NCBI GenBank assembly: GCA_037976565.1
Contig: CP137671.1
Coordinates: 22,073,019-22,137,018, forward strand
Reading direction: 5' to 3'
Length of the DNA: 64,000 bases
Source of the DNA: Mesocentrotus franciscanus
Taxonomy: Eukaryota > Echinodermata > Echinoidea > Camarodonta > Strongylocentrotidae
The notes beneath the pieces are model-generated. The model was not told the origin of the DNA and did no database searches. It worked only from the letters and a program-made list of their open reading frames with translations. This document shows positions 45,966 through 58,081 of the stretch, piece after piece (the stretch's first letter is position 1; every line of letters begins with the position of its first letter). The translations under genes and the position numbers were made by a program.

Positions 45966-45967
<2 letters not shown>

Positions 45968-46310
45968 CCTATATAAAAGCTGTATTTAGCAAGCTTGCTT
46001 TAGCATCATGCTTGCTCGTTACTATATGCGTTTAAGATAAATGAATGTTGGTTTCCAGGTGACATATTGCTCGAAGCCCTATTCGAGGGACTAGGTGTTC
46101 AAAAAGATTCGTGCAATAATGTTTACTTGATTCCCTCTTGGGAACTGTTGACATTTTATTTGTGTTCGTTTTATGGAGTGCTTGCATGGAAAGCATTTGA
46201 ATATTGCAGGCTGAGGTTACAATGGGATCTACGGCTATAAAACATGTCCGAGAAATGGGATTGCACAGACCAGTTGCACAACTATGGATATTTCTTTTTA
46301 TATTTATACT

Positions 46311-46457
46311 AGGTCCCATTTCACAAAACTTGTCATCAGTGACAAATGACAGTTTAATATAAGCTAGTGAAATCCTTGCTTCTGAATGGTTATCAGAAGA
46401 TTTGTCACTGATTTCTGTCATTTGTCATTGAAAAAAGGCTTTGTGAAACGGGTCCCT
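46311..46457. mobile_element. ~147-bp MITE with GG(G)TCCCrTTTCACAAA ends
   Basis: Left end AGGTCCCATTTCACAAAACT; the complement of the right end is CAGGGACCCGTTTCACAAAG. A second inner inverted pair (GACAAATGACAG) makes nearly the whole element a foldback. No clear target duplication. The 129-residue minus-strand frame at 46032-46421 overlaps it and therefore is unlikely to be a real protein. Confidence 0.78.
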
Positions 46458-46459
46458 GG

Positions 46460-47385
46460 TTTAAACTAGCTGAAGAGTAACAAGCATCTGCAGAGTTATT
46501 TCCATTGAGCCGTTTGTAATAAAACCATTATCAATAACATATTTATATTACAGTACAAGGAGTTGTTGAAGATTCCAGCTTGTGAATTTAAGTCACTGTA
46601 ATAAAGAGTGGGGAAAAAATCTATTCACCCCTACTCATGACATTAACAAATTGATTTCTACCGTATACCTTCCGTTGAATATTCGAAAAACTCAAGACTA
46701 ATTCTATAAAATCATTTGGGAACAGATATTTCATACATCATAATGAAAAATATATATAGATATAGAGGTCCTCACATGCACTATCTTACTACTCAACTAT
46801 TCACAATGATGAATCATGATGGCCAGTGGACGCGAAATAATGAATTATTGACATCCACCATCTTCATTTGGATGGAGTATTGAGCGTCAAGCATGTCAAG
46901 TTTTGTGCAGTGTTCAACTTCCCGCTCTTTTAATTACAATATTATGGCATTGGTATTGACTGCAGAGTGCTTCTTTATGTCTCTTAAAATCGCCAGTCGT
47001 CTCGCAGGAATACAAATATGCTTTATCGGTCATGGCCAGCTCTGGGAATAGGACTATGAGATATATAGGCAGAGCTGATACATCAATATTAATTCAATTT
47101 TCGATTTACTGTGACGTAAACGGGTTCATACGGCATCGAGACGAAGTTTCATTATGCACGCGTGTCTGTGAGCGTGACTCCGTAAAAAGAACGCGAGGTG
47201 ATACACATAATATTATAAGCCTGCCGTTAGCATCTTCATCTCCAAAATAACCCCAGTCCCCTTCGTTCTTTCTGATTTTTTAATCTACACGTCATATGAT
47301 ATCAATATTTTTAAAATATTCAATAACAAGAGCAGTATTAATACTTCTGTGGCTACCCCTTGGCAATCATATTATTATTATCATT
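46460..47385. other. Non-coding stretch
   Basis: Nothing recognised. The frame at 47032-47250 shows no domain. Confidence 0.5.
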
Positions 47386-47470
47386 ATTATAAGTAGTATA
47401 GTAGTAGTATTATAGTAGTAGTAGTAGTAGAATTAGTGGTAGTATTAGTATTGTTGTTGTTATCGTTATT
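47386..47470 (+). repeat. (TTA/GTA/TTG)n triplet-rich tract
   Basis: Interrupted AGT, GTA and TTG triplets. Overlapping Leu-rich and Asn/Thr-rich frames are repeat translations. Confidence 0.8.
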
Positions 47471-47825
47471 ACTGTTAATTTTGTTGATGTTGTCTTTGTG
47501 TGTCGTATATTCAATGAATGCAGAAGACATAAAGAGACATAGATTTAAAAAGCAAAACAGATGGGTGTTTCTGGAGAGAGAGTTTCTATATAGCGAAAGA
47601 TTATCAAAGTGGTTGTGAATTTGGACGTTGAGATTCAAGTTGTTGTCTTGTATGGAAAATGCATCGAGGAAAATACACACACACACACATACACAAACGA
47701 CAATTCAACCTGTCTCATGCACCTAGTGAATTAATGAATGAACATGATGAATGGAATTACGATAATTAATTATCCCTAACCATCACCCCTTCCATACTCG
47801 TTAGATAGTCTAGGACTTTAATTAG

Positions 47826-48475
47826 CTATGGCGTAGCGGGGATCCAGTCATTGGATGTTCTTTGGGGGGTCTTTGGAAGACCAGGGGGTGTTTCACAAAG
47901 ATCCTATTAAAGTTGAACTTAACTCTAAGTTGGACTTAAGCATTATGGAGAGCCATTTGTAGCCTTAAAATAAAATATATTTAAAAAGCAAAAATTCAAG
48001 TATTTTAGACAGTTGCATAAATTCCACATCAAGAACATGAAATCTTCTTGATAACAGAAAATATGAATGATTGGAATCAACATTTTATGCCTTTTCAAAT
48101 AATGTTTACAAAATATTTTCAAAGATGCTAACGGCTTTCCATAATTGTTAAGTCCAACTTAGAGATAGTTCAACTTAGGATCTTTGTGAAACACCCCAAA
48201 ATTTATAGAGGTGGATGAAATGTGAAAATAATAACAAGCCCATCGAGGGAGAGAATGTGTGGAAGAAGGTATTATAATGTTCATGTCTCGGTCCCCTCTC
48301 CCTCCTTTTTCTCTTTTCCTATATTTTTGTTCTCTATTTTTGTTCTTCTCCTTTGAACATTCATGTGTTTTTGTTGTTGTTGTTGTTGTTGTTGTTTTTT
48401 TTTTTTTTTTGTTTTGTTTTTTTTTTTGGGGGGGGGTATGTGCCCCCTTTGTGTCCCCTGTAGCTTCGCCACTGG
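47826..48475. mobile_element. Probable hAT-like element carrying a nested MITE
   Basis: Left edge CTATGGCGTAGCGGGGATCC and right edge GTAGCTTCGCCACTG resemble the CAGTGGCGTAGC terminus with mutations. Between them lie the separate foldback MITE (47886-48197) and a TTG/T/G low-complexity block (48370-48437). No target duplication seen, so the outer pairing is tentative. Confidence 0.45.
47886..48197. mobile_element. ~312-bp MITE with GGGTGTTTCACAAAGATCCTA ends
   Basis: Left GGGGTGTTTCACAAAGATCC; the complement of the right end is GGGGTGTTTCACAAAGATCC. The inverted match continues through TAAGTTGAACT and CTAAGTTGGACTTAA for about 55 bp with small gaps, then again at GGAAAGCC/GGAGAGCC. No coding frame. 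Confidence 0.9.
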
Positions 48476-48479
48476 CAAT

Positions 48480-49925
48480 CAGGCACCACGTCGTCATGGA
48501 CCTGACTAGATGGTGGCCAGTCCAAAGGCTCCAGTCACCAATTCAGCTTGACCAACCAACTTGAACCACGGGTGGTAATCGTAATCATCATGAATTGTTA
48601 TCGTGGTGCACTGGATAGATGAGCTCTTCCAGTAGAGACACATCGGCCCGATTTCTCGAAAGCCGACTAACTTAGGGCCAATTTTTAAACCTGCGTATAA
48701 AACGAACCAATATAGAACATCAACAGCAATCACAACAGCAGCTCCACAAACAAAACTCTCCTTAAATCGTTGTTCAATGTATAACCAACGGAAGGCCATC
48801 TTCAATCTTCAAAGTTCACAAGGACACTGTGCATTGATTATCCCAAAGCGGGAAGCAAGGAAAGACGAAGCTCTGAAATTAAAAATATAATAAATATTTA
48901 TAACTCCTTTGGCAACATATACACCACGATAAAACAAGTAATGCATTAAATTATAAAGGCAATGCATCGCCTGTTCCCGCATGTGAAACGCGTAACGGTT
49001 ATCGTTATAAGAGAAAACAAATCTGCATAGCTGACGAGCGTTCTCGCACTTTGCTTCAGTGGCTCTGGATCAGTTTTACGTGATGGACAACAGTGCGTTG
49101 AGTTTTCATAATTACGCGATGGCTCTGGGACGTGTTCGAGGATCATAACTAAACAAACAATCCTCTTCCTGCTCAGAGGCAGACCTGCCAATCACCATCC
49201 ACTCGAGTGAGATAAACCCTGCTTGCTTTTATTACAGTTTTCTTGTAATTTAGAAGGTTAACATCTGACGAGCGACGAAATCACTTGTTTTATCGAAGGG
49301 GAGAGCCAGCTAAGAGTGCAATGACCTTTGCCTTTCGCCCTATCCGGGTACTCCCAGCGGTGGGATGGGAGTTGCTGTGGGGCGGAAATTTGACGTATTA
49401 CGTTTTTAGCATCTCTGAGTGGACGTGGGTGAGATATTGAAAGGTGCAGACATGACATTTGTACAGATCATGGTGACGTATTGGTCATTGGATTGGGGTT
49501 AACAAAAAAGGGGGATTACCCCCACAGAGGTGTGTTCGAGGGTGCCGGGTGTATGTGGGACGGCTCTTCGTAGACCATAATGCTCTGTTGTCAAATTCAT
49601 GGAAATACATAAAGTCTCAACTGCATTTAAACCCTATACCTAACCTGAAACCCAACCCTACCCCCAACTTTTGACAAAAGGAGGGACTATTATTCCCTGG
49701 TCCATTTCCTATAACAACCATTAAAAAAAAAACCTTTAACCATATAACATCTGTATATACAACTCTATCCCTAAACCTGAAGTCCAAACCTCTAACTTGC
49801 AACCCTTCAAACAGTATGATATCATCACTATTTCACCGTGAAGTCTCTTCTGATATCTAAATATACTATCTCCCTAAACATTATATTCAGGTATAGCTTG
49901 CAATGCGGCCGTCATTAAGTCGCTT
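48480..49925. other. Non-coding stretch
   Basis: 49615-49830 is rich in AACCCTA/CCTAAACC-like short words (ACCCTATACCTAACC, AACCCAACCCTACCCCC), loosely telomere-like but irregular. Nothing else recognised. Confidence 0.45.
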
Positions 49926-49938
49926 ATGATGGCGGTCT

Positions 49939-51159
49939 GCGACTTTGCGTTTTACACCCTGGCCTGGACCTTTTCCCAATAAATTTCAAGGAACCGACTG
50001 GGAAAAGTCTATCCATGACAAGATATTGCGCGCGCACGTAGCTCTTCTGCAATGCTCAACGTACGTCCTATATGTCCAGTGTCGCGGTACGCGGTACATG
50101 TACTTTGTATCGAGACGTACGAGTGAGAGAAAACAACGAATAACAACAGAAGGAAATAGAGAAAACAATAAATAATTAAAGAACAGAGAGGAAACAAAGA
50201 ATGTCATAAGCAGAGAGAAAACAAAAACTAACTTGAAAGAAAGAGAGAAATTAGAGAAGGAATTAATCAAAGTAAGGAAAGAGAGAAACCAAATAATATT
50301 ATGGTTTTTGTGGTTTAATTCCGCCTTCTTCAGGGTTTCAATTTTTGACGTGTAGCCTACTTTCAAACCATTTGCTGATTCGGACCCCCCTAACACACGT
50401 GTACACATATCGACACATACACAGACTACACTCGACATAATATGTGTAATGGTAATGTAATACATAAACTGTGATTTAAATATTGCACTCGTACCATTTT
50501 CTATTATTGTGGGATCACGTCTTTCATTTTTAAATTCATGTCATTTGTTTCTAAGACCTAATTTCTCTAATTCTCTTGACCCCTCTCCCTTCATATTTGT
50601 TTTCTAAGACCTCCCCCTCATCTCTCTTCATATTTGTTTTCTAAGACCCATTTCTCCCCCCCCCCCATCTCTATTCATATTTGTTTTCTAAGACCTCTCT
50701 CTCTCGACCCACTCTCTCTCTCGTATGTATTTCTCAGACCCCTCTTTCTTTCTCTCTCATTAACCCCTCTTCATATTTGTTTCTAAGGCCTCTCTCTCTC
50801 TCTTCATATTTGTTTCTAAGACCCCCTCTCTTTCTCATTTCTTGATATTTGTTTCTAAGACCTCTCTCTCTCTAGCTCTCAATTCATGATATTTGTTCAT
50901 CATCCTCGATGAATTCCATCGTGCAGCAAGCTTCTTAACTTGTTGTTCTGAACTTGAAATCCTATATCTTCTCCCTTAATCTTCAGTATTGCAGCTGCGT
51001 ACGGTGTGTATAAATGCTGCATCGACGTACGTCTGTGCATGTACGATTCGATTTGGAACTGGCGCGCCCGATCGAGGAGCGTAGACTAGACTCATTCAAG
51101 CAGTTTCATTGCTATTTACCGGGAAAATGTCCAGGCCAGGGTGTAAAACGCAAAGTCGC
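49939..51159. mobile_element. 1.22-kb Mutator-like non-autonomous element with 9-bp duplication
   Basis: The first 39 bp (GCGACTTTGCGTTTTACACC...) recur inverted at the right end with a single mismatch, and weaker inverted similarity continues to about 75 bp. TGGCGGTCT lies directly outside both ends (49930-49938 and 51160-51168), a perfect 9-bp duplication. Long terminal repeats plus a 9-bp duplication fit a Mutator-like transposase acting in trans (inference). The subterminal regions are CpG-rich (GCGCGCGCACG, TCGCGGTACGCGGTACATG). The middle is a purine-rich block then a minisatellite. The 159-residue minus frame (49986-50465) includes terminal repeat sequence and shows no transposase motif. 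Confidence 0.94.
50534..50895 (+). repeat. TTCATATTTGTTTCTAAGACC minisatellite inside the Mutator-like element
   Basis: Nine units start near 50534, 50590, 50627, 50673, 50723, 50770, 50802, 50843 and 50883. Each has a conserved 21-22-bp core followed by a variable CT-rich spacer, so the period is 32-56 bp. The core is far better conserved than the spacer. Confidence 0.9.
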
Positions 51160-51169
51160 TGGCGGTCTC

Positions 51170-53940
51170 CAGCACTTTTCCACAGAAAGTTAGGATAATA
51201 CTTAAAATTCATAACTATAGTAAATAAATGTTAAGTTCGTTATTATGTATACATGTAAATCACATTATTTTTATTTGGCCTATATACTTTACGTTAACAT
51301 GTTCAGTTATAGCATTTGGAGAATGCAGAAATCAAATCAAATCAATAGACCTTTTAAATACAAAGATCTACATCCGGTTGATATTAAAACTCCCTTGATA
51401 CAATAATTCGGATCATCGTCTGGAAGCCTGATGAAGAGGTTTCCGATCTTTTATCATAGACAAATACAATACAAGGTCGGTTACCCTTCCTATCCTTGCC
51501 TCCTGCCAAAACTCAGACCAGTATCTATTTATTTTACAATCTACAGTAGATATAAACATGTTCAACTGGGATTTCCCCCATGGATGGCTTATAAAAATCA
51601 AGTCTCTTTTGTTTGATATCACTCGGCATACCTGATTGAGATCAGGACATCTTGCTTCAGGCGCTGAAAACAAATGACTTGTATTACATTTGTGGTGTGT
51701 ACAGTACAATGTATCATTATGCTCCAATAGTCGCATTGCCGATGGGCAAGCTGGCTGATACAGCCCTTTGGGAATGGTTCGGTGTGTACTCGCGTTCGTA
51801 CTATTCACAATCGCAAATAACGTTCAATCTAAGCGATTTCTCGAAACGGCAACGCGTAGAGGGCCACTGGAGATGTCTTCGAACATTGTACTGCTGAATG
51901 AATGAGGACGTGTGATATTTCAGTATCTGACTGGGCGCAACGGAAGTAATTAGAGACGCAGTGTGGAAGAGCTCGAAATAGTGTTCTCAGCTCTTGACTA
52001 TAGATAATCTGTGTGCCGCTGAGGTTTCTTATCGACGCCTCCAACATGAAAACCTTGAAGAAAATGTGTTCTACCCTTGCTGTCAATCTGTGTCGACTTG
52101 TTTGAGTGAAGGTAAACTGTTGACAGAGCTAGAGGTTTAAGCAAAGGTCGGTGTCTGGCATGAAAAGATGGTTGTAAACTGACAAGAAAAGGGAAAAGGG
52201 GGATTCTGTAAAATGGGGCTTACTTACAAATGACAGCAATCAAAGACAGCTTGTGGGATTAAGAAGAATCAACAACGTCGACAACCCGATGGTTGTCAGA
52301 ATCAGGACCAGATTTAGGATTCTGTAAAGGTGGAAGGGGGGGGGGGGTGGCACAGTTCCGAAAAGTATCTGACACGAAATAACTATTCATTTTGCGTACT
52401 TCACCACTAGACAATCATTCCACATTTTGGGGTCTGGCTTTAATAGTAGCTATTGACTCATACCTTTGTTGCATAATGTAACCACATTGCCTTTGAAACC
52501 AGGAATTAAAAAAAGGAGAATACGCTTTAAAATCCCTAAATTTATCTATAAATTGGCAACAAAGTGACAGGTATAAAATCACTGTTTTACTACTGGCATT
52601 AAAAAAACATTTTCAACATAGTTGATGACCATGCATATTATTGTCAGAGACATGACATTATCTAGAATGGAAAAAAACACATTTGTTTGAAGAAGCAAAG
52701 GTGATTAATTAAGCCCCTTAAACAAAAAATCATGTCCTAAAATGTAGGTTTAAAAGGGAGGGAGGCTTTAATAGGCGGATATGAAAGTGGCAATCGTATT
52801 AATTTTGGAATTTGGTCGTTAAAATTTACAATATTTATGCAGCCAAATAAAGATTATAAATATTGGATATCATCACCTAAAAATCTCTCTACATTATCAA
52901 ACATTACGAACAATTTCTAGAAGGAATAGTAAGTTCCTGACGTCGTCTTTAAGTTCGTATTTGATTGCATCTCAGCGGGCGCAGCCGGAGGAGGGAGGGT
53001 GGCACTAATTGACGCCCACGCGTCTGCCCTTTGCTCATTAAAAAACTCCAGGTTTGCGGTCCAACAGTTGTATTCCCGTGGAATGAAGGGGTGTGCGGTT
53101 TGAAAGGAGAAAACAAAATGCGTCGTGGTGCCACAGAGTGGATTTAGGACCCTCTTGCAAGGAGGGGCACAATTCTTGTCAAAAGAATGTCAAACAAGTA
53201 AAAGAAAAAAGTATCATACTTCAGAAATTTAAAGCAAGCAAAATGGAAACAATGTTATCAAATTTGAATTGAAATGAATAGAAAAGAAAAGCAACGAAAG
53301 GGAAATGTAAGCTAGCAGATTTTAATACAGGTGTCTTTTTCTGGTATAGGCAGGGTGAGGGTACGTAGCACAGGCTGTTTGTGCCCCCTCCTCTATTCCG
53401 CACTTTTTTTTTTTTTGTATAGATAGGACGTTAGGTAAAGAGATAAAAATGGCACGGGGAGGGGGCAGTTAGTTTGATCAAGCCAAAATTTGTAATCGAA
53501 TAACATTACGTATTTTGAAATGATAAGAACACCTCATTTAATAAAATTTTTTAAAATCTAATTTTTCTATTATAAATATGTGTCGATGTCAGAGGGGAGG
53601 TATAGCTGGGTTAATTACTTTCAACGCGAAGGAAACATTTTAATCCAATTATAAAATTCGAATCTAAGCATAACATGCCAAAGCTTTGAATTACGTTTTC
53701 TCAGAAGTTTTCATGCTAAGATGTTTTTGCCCTCAAATGAGATCTAACCGCCATTTTGATCACATTTCTATTTTGGGCAGACTGCAATCTACCGGATAAT
53801 GGAAAGACGGATTCGAAGACAGGATGGACAGATGCAATTATAACGAAATTATTCATTTTTTTCATATGCGATGGTTTCATCCGGTATCACTGCTCCAGTT
53901 TGTCATGGATACCGAGTAAGGTGTAACAACATCTTTACCA
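51170..53940. other. Non-coding stretch with low-complexity patches
   Basis: 51413-51808 (minus) is an open frame of 131 residues with six scattered Cys and His pairs but no domain I recognise. Short GGATTTAGGA/GGGGGGG patches (52310-52352 and 53139-53170) recall worn GGATCCAGGA-type hAT MITE ends. Nothing firm. Confidence 0.45.
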
Positions 53941-53946
53941 CAAAAC

Positions 53947-54308
53947 AGTGGCGTAGCGGGGAACCAGCTATTGAGGGTCACTTGCTTCATAGGAGGGGGC
54001 ACCGGTCATATTCTAAAAGGATAAAATACGAAAATAAAAGGCAAACGATTGCTGGATGGGTGGGTGTGGGAGAGGGTCGTATCATCTGTTGGACATGTTC
54101 CCTTTGTCCTTTTCCTCTCCTACCCCCTCTCCCCTCTGTTTCTCAATATTTAACTAATTCGAATTAAGAATGCCAACGATTGGTTAGGGTTTAGGCATGG
54201 TTGGTGGGGGGGGTTCTATCATCTTCTTGAGATGTTCCCTTTCCCCTCTCCTCTCCGTTCTCTCTCTCTCTCTCGCTCTTTCGTTTCCTTTCTTTTCTAC
54301 GCCATTCG
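53947..54308. mobile_element. Possible hAT-like MITE (CAGTGGCGTAGCGGG ... CTACGCCAT)
   Basis: The left edge CAGTGGCGTAGCGGGGAACC is well preserved and matches the element at 47826. The right edge CTACGCCATTCG is the likely partner. The two halves share GGGAGAGGGTCGTATCATCT/GGGGGGGTTCTATCATCTTC and the ATGTTCCCTTT block, so the interior holds an internal direct duplication of ~170 bp. Confidence 0.5.
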
Positions 54309-54309
54309 A

Positions 54310-55645
54310 CGATGAACCCCCATGCCCTCTATAAGCTTCGTCAACGACAACTGACCACTGACGCAAAATATATCCCAACCTGTTAACATGTTCAAATTGC
54401 ATACTGTCTGTATGTATGGTAACAAAGAGTAACGACGACCTTCCCCTCTTTCTTGCCGATTCAAGATTATGACGTGATGACGTCATCCATTTAGAAAAAT
54501 GAAAAATTGGCCGAAAATATTTATTCGATTAATGCGTTGTCAAGGAAACTCCCTATACCCATTTTGTCGGTGTAAGCATAGTTATGTATGCTGAGTGTAC
54601 GAAACGTCATGGTGTATTTATTTCTTTGTAAGAATCATTAGGTAGCTTTCGTCATTCGATGGACGATAATAAATACTTGTATTTCATCCCGATCCATATA
54701 AAGAAGGAATGAATGGAATCTCTTTCAACTGCTGACTCGCGCTTTATTTTCAGCTGCAATAGAAATATTTTCTCCTTTTCCTATAGTTCAATGACTGAAA
54801 TAAACATGTCTACAAAAAATCTAATCAATAGTGGGCGTTTTTTTTTCTCCTTATGCCTCGAATATAGCTGCTTAGCGCTTCTAACATTTTAATGATAATT
54901 TAGGTCATGACTCATGACTGTATACAACATCAACAACAACAAAATCGTTTTATAATTTTAACAAACAGATGCAGTACAAAAACTCACTCCCCATCTAAAC
55001 TCTTATGAACTATACCTGTGCAAGTTATTGTCCAGCCCGTATTGTATCGCGACGAGTTTCTATATAGTATTGAGTATATTAATTAGCTTCATACTAATAG
55101 ATGCATGCAATGATATATTGCTAGCGCTGTACGTGATATCTTCCATGGTTTTGTAGGGAGCTAGGGATATTTTATGATGTGGTAGGAATTATTGATGAAG
55201 GATAGGTAGAAGTTAGGGAACGTTTGATAATTTTGTATAGTTCTTCTTTTTATCCTCCTTTGTTAGGGTTCTTCTAAGGTGGGAAGCATAATGGTGCTTG
55301 TTGTCGGGGGATCCGGCATAGCTAATGAAATGATGAATTCCGTCAAGCGAGTTTAACATTGCGACTAATTCAAAAGTCACTTGGTCAAAAATGAAATTCA
55401 GACGCTTTATCAAAAAATTAAACAATCCTTGTCCTTAAAGCAGCTTGGCCTTATGAATTATGAATTGATCAATTGCCTATAAAATTGGCTACACTAAACC
55501 TTCTTAATTTATCCATCCTCTCAACGAGTTCTCTTTTGAATATTTATCAAATCGCTGTCAACCCCCGCCCCCTTGTATCAATAACTTGCCATTTCATTTT
55601 ATCCTTTATTTATGATATAGACATGTCTATGTCAGAAAAATCGAA
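54310..55645. other. AT-rich non-coding stretch
   Basis: Nothing recognised. Confidence 0.5.
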
Positions 55646-55649
55646 ACCT

Positions 55650-56070
55650 AAAGAGGATACCCTTTCACGAGCACGTGAGCATCACGAGCCTACTCAAATC
55701 GGCACCCCATGATCGTGCACTGTCTCCTCAAAACTTTATTCGATTTATCCTCTTTATTATTTAAATGCAATCGGAATCCATGTATAAATCTGAATAAAAG
55801 ATGAGAAAATAAGTTACCTCTTATGTGAGTGTCATGAGAGTACATATATCCCCATTAGAATTCGGCACACCATGACCGCGCTCTCTTCTAAAAACATTGC
55901 TATAATCTATCCTCTTTTTAATATATACTATAAAACAATGTTTACATCCATCTATATGATAAAATCCAAGTTTTAAATCTAAATAAGAGATGAGGGGAAA
56001 AGATACCCCTTTGGTCATGAGCCTACCCCCAGTCGGCCCCTATGACCGCACGCTCTCTTCCCAAAATAGA
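55650..56070 (+). repeat. Degenerate tandem repeat, ~165-bp period, 2.5 units
   Basis: Anchors CATGATCGTGC, CATGACCGCGCTCTCTTC and TATGACCGCACGCTCTCTTC occur at about 55710, 55871 and 56041. Each is preceded by a GAGCCTAC...TCGGC(A/C)C block, and the first two are followed by TATCCTCTTTnTnAtAT. Units are well aligned but diverged. Confidence 0.75.
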
Positions 56071-56074
56071 CTTC

Positions 56075-57270
56075 ATGCAATGCAGGACGACTATGCAGAG
56101 AGCAACCCCTCATACAAAGTCGACTACGAGTATCATGAATATCTAGTCTTAAACGCATGACGGTTTTGCCAAAATTCTGTTGGGTCTTTGTAAGGGTCGA
56201 TAGGAGATGGAGGCTTAATTTTTATACCGAATGTTATCTTCATGACAAAGTTGGGTCATGATTCATACGGTATACATAATACACATTCAGCAAAAAACGA
56301 ACGAGTGCACTCTTTATCGTTCAAAATGTTTAATTAAAACCGTCAATGAAATATATCAAAATTAAAGAAGATTAATACTCTACCAACATCAATTAAGATC
56401 AAGTCTTGATCTTTCATCCTTGTATTGGCACATTCATTTAACTGCTTGAAGGTCTGATTAAGAAAATAGCAACAATAACAATAAAAAGGGGCAAGTAGCC
56501 ATTCAAATGTTAATGAACAAGTGTGTTCGTAAGACATTTGGTTCAACATTGAAAACAAAGAATGGGAGAGAATAACGATTGAGCTCTGGATGTCAACTGT
56601 AGTGTCACCATTGCATGGTTTTGATAATCACGGTCAAGATACCCCTCCTTTCGTCGTTCTCGTGATTGTCTTTCTTTTCATTGGTTCAATTTGACCCTAC
56701 AAGATGGTTTCGCTCATGAACATTCGAATGACCAGATGCCTCATCTATGCAAAATTCTTTCAGAGACTCATTTCTTGTTAAATGGCTATGCTCACTCATG
56801 TGTGAAGGGTATGATTCTAGTTGCATATCATCTCATTGAGGATTAATTCATGTCTATTTTGATATATGAAAGATAAGTTTATATTAAATATTTATTTGAT
56901 AATCTTAACTGTAAATAGTGGCCACTTCTTTTTTTTCTCGATGAGTGTATTTATGTCACGTGAAGAATACGCAGAATACACTAAAAATAATATTTTTCCA
57001 CTATGAAATGTATCAGTGTAATGCCCCCGGCCAGGTAAGGTATGTTGCAGAGAAATCAATAAGTTATTAATTCAACAGCCTGTCCAAAAACCGACGTAAC
57101 CAAAAGGGCGAATCACTATTCTTGTTACACTGTTTCACAATAACAACATAATACATGCACAATGGTAACAACATTGGGCTCAATATGGAATATTGGACCA
57201 TTTTGTTGGTCATTTTCGTAATTTTAATTATGTTAGGCCTACACTTTATATAATGTAAAATGTAACAGAT
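56075..57270. other. AT-rich non-coding stretch
   Basis: Nothing recognised. Confidence 0.5.
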
Positions 57271-57274
57271 CGTT

Positions 57275-57540
57275 TTTTTTTAAAGCTTTTGAAACTTGCT
57301 GACTAACTCTACATGTAGCATGCGATTTTCTCTTGTATGGAACCATTGTCATCTCATTTGTATGCATTAGTAACATTGAAACGCAATTTTGGATTATCAT
57401 ACAATGAATATCAGATCAAGATAAGGAACAAAACCGCCGTTTTTTAAACATTCAAACTTGTCTGGTAACAAAAACTACTTGTAGCTCATATCAGCTATAT
57501 TGTATGCATCAGTAACATTGAGACGCAAATGTATACCTCA
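57275..57540 (+). repeat. Two-copy tandem repeat, ~145-155-bp period
   Basis: TTTTTTAAA...AAACTTG..., CTACwTGTAGC and TGTATGCATyAGTAACATTGrrACGCAA occur twice in order (57361 and 57503 for the last block). Confidence 0.7.
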
Positions 57541-57984
57541 CGCCTGCATGCAGCTAGCACCGCGTCATGTCACAGTGACAATCAGCATTCATTTCCCCTC
57601 TCGGTATATTGAGCCACCCCCGTCAAATTTTCTCGACTTCTAGAATTTTTGATTATGGTGTCTTTCACATTTTCTCTCTAAGAATCGACTGATTTTTCTT
57701 CTTCAAATGTTTGCCTTGTCTACATCTTGTCTTTATTTTTTCACTACAGCACACATTGTGTCTATCAATTATGAAAAATACTGTAGTTGAAACAAAAGCA
57801 CCCGATACGTTTTATTATGAAAGACATTTACATTGCACACATGAATTGTAATATTTGACTATTCATTTATTTGTTTATATGTTTACATTGTATTGTGTAA
57901 TACAGGGCTCTCTTGCAAAGCAGTTTTTACATGGATGGGCAGAATGAGCTGAAGAGACTATCTTGTATACATGTATACATGCAA

Positions 57985-58080
57985 AGAACACAGAATGAAT
58001 AGATAAATAAATAGATAAATAAATAGATAAATAAATAGATAAATAAATAAGTAAATAAATGTATATATATATATATATAT
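57985..58080 (+). repeat. (AAATAGAT)n then (AT)n microsatellite
   Basis: Repeated AAATAGATAAAT units end in a TA run. Confidence 0.93.
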
Positions 58081-58081
58081 C

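Noticed and set aside
46032..46421. 129-residue minus-strand frame
   Set aside because: It overlaps a foldback MITE and shows no domain.
49986..50465. 159-residue minus-strand frame, the second longest in the window
   Set aside because: It lies inside the Mutator-like element, includes terminal inverted repeat sequence and has no transposase motif; composition is simple.
51413..51808. 131-residue minus-strand frame with several Cys and His
   Set aside because: Cys/His spacing fits no zinc-binding pattern I know, the opposite strand is equally open nearby, and no splice context supports an exon. Only a homology search could rescue it.
52310..52352. Possible hAT-type MITE end (GATTTAGGATTCTG)
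   Set aside because: Too mutated and no partner end or duplication was found; likewise 53139-53170.
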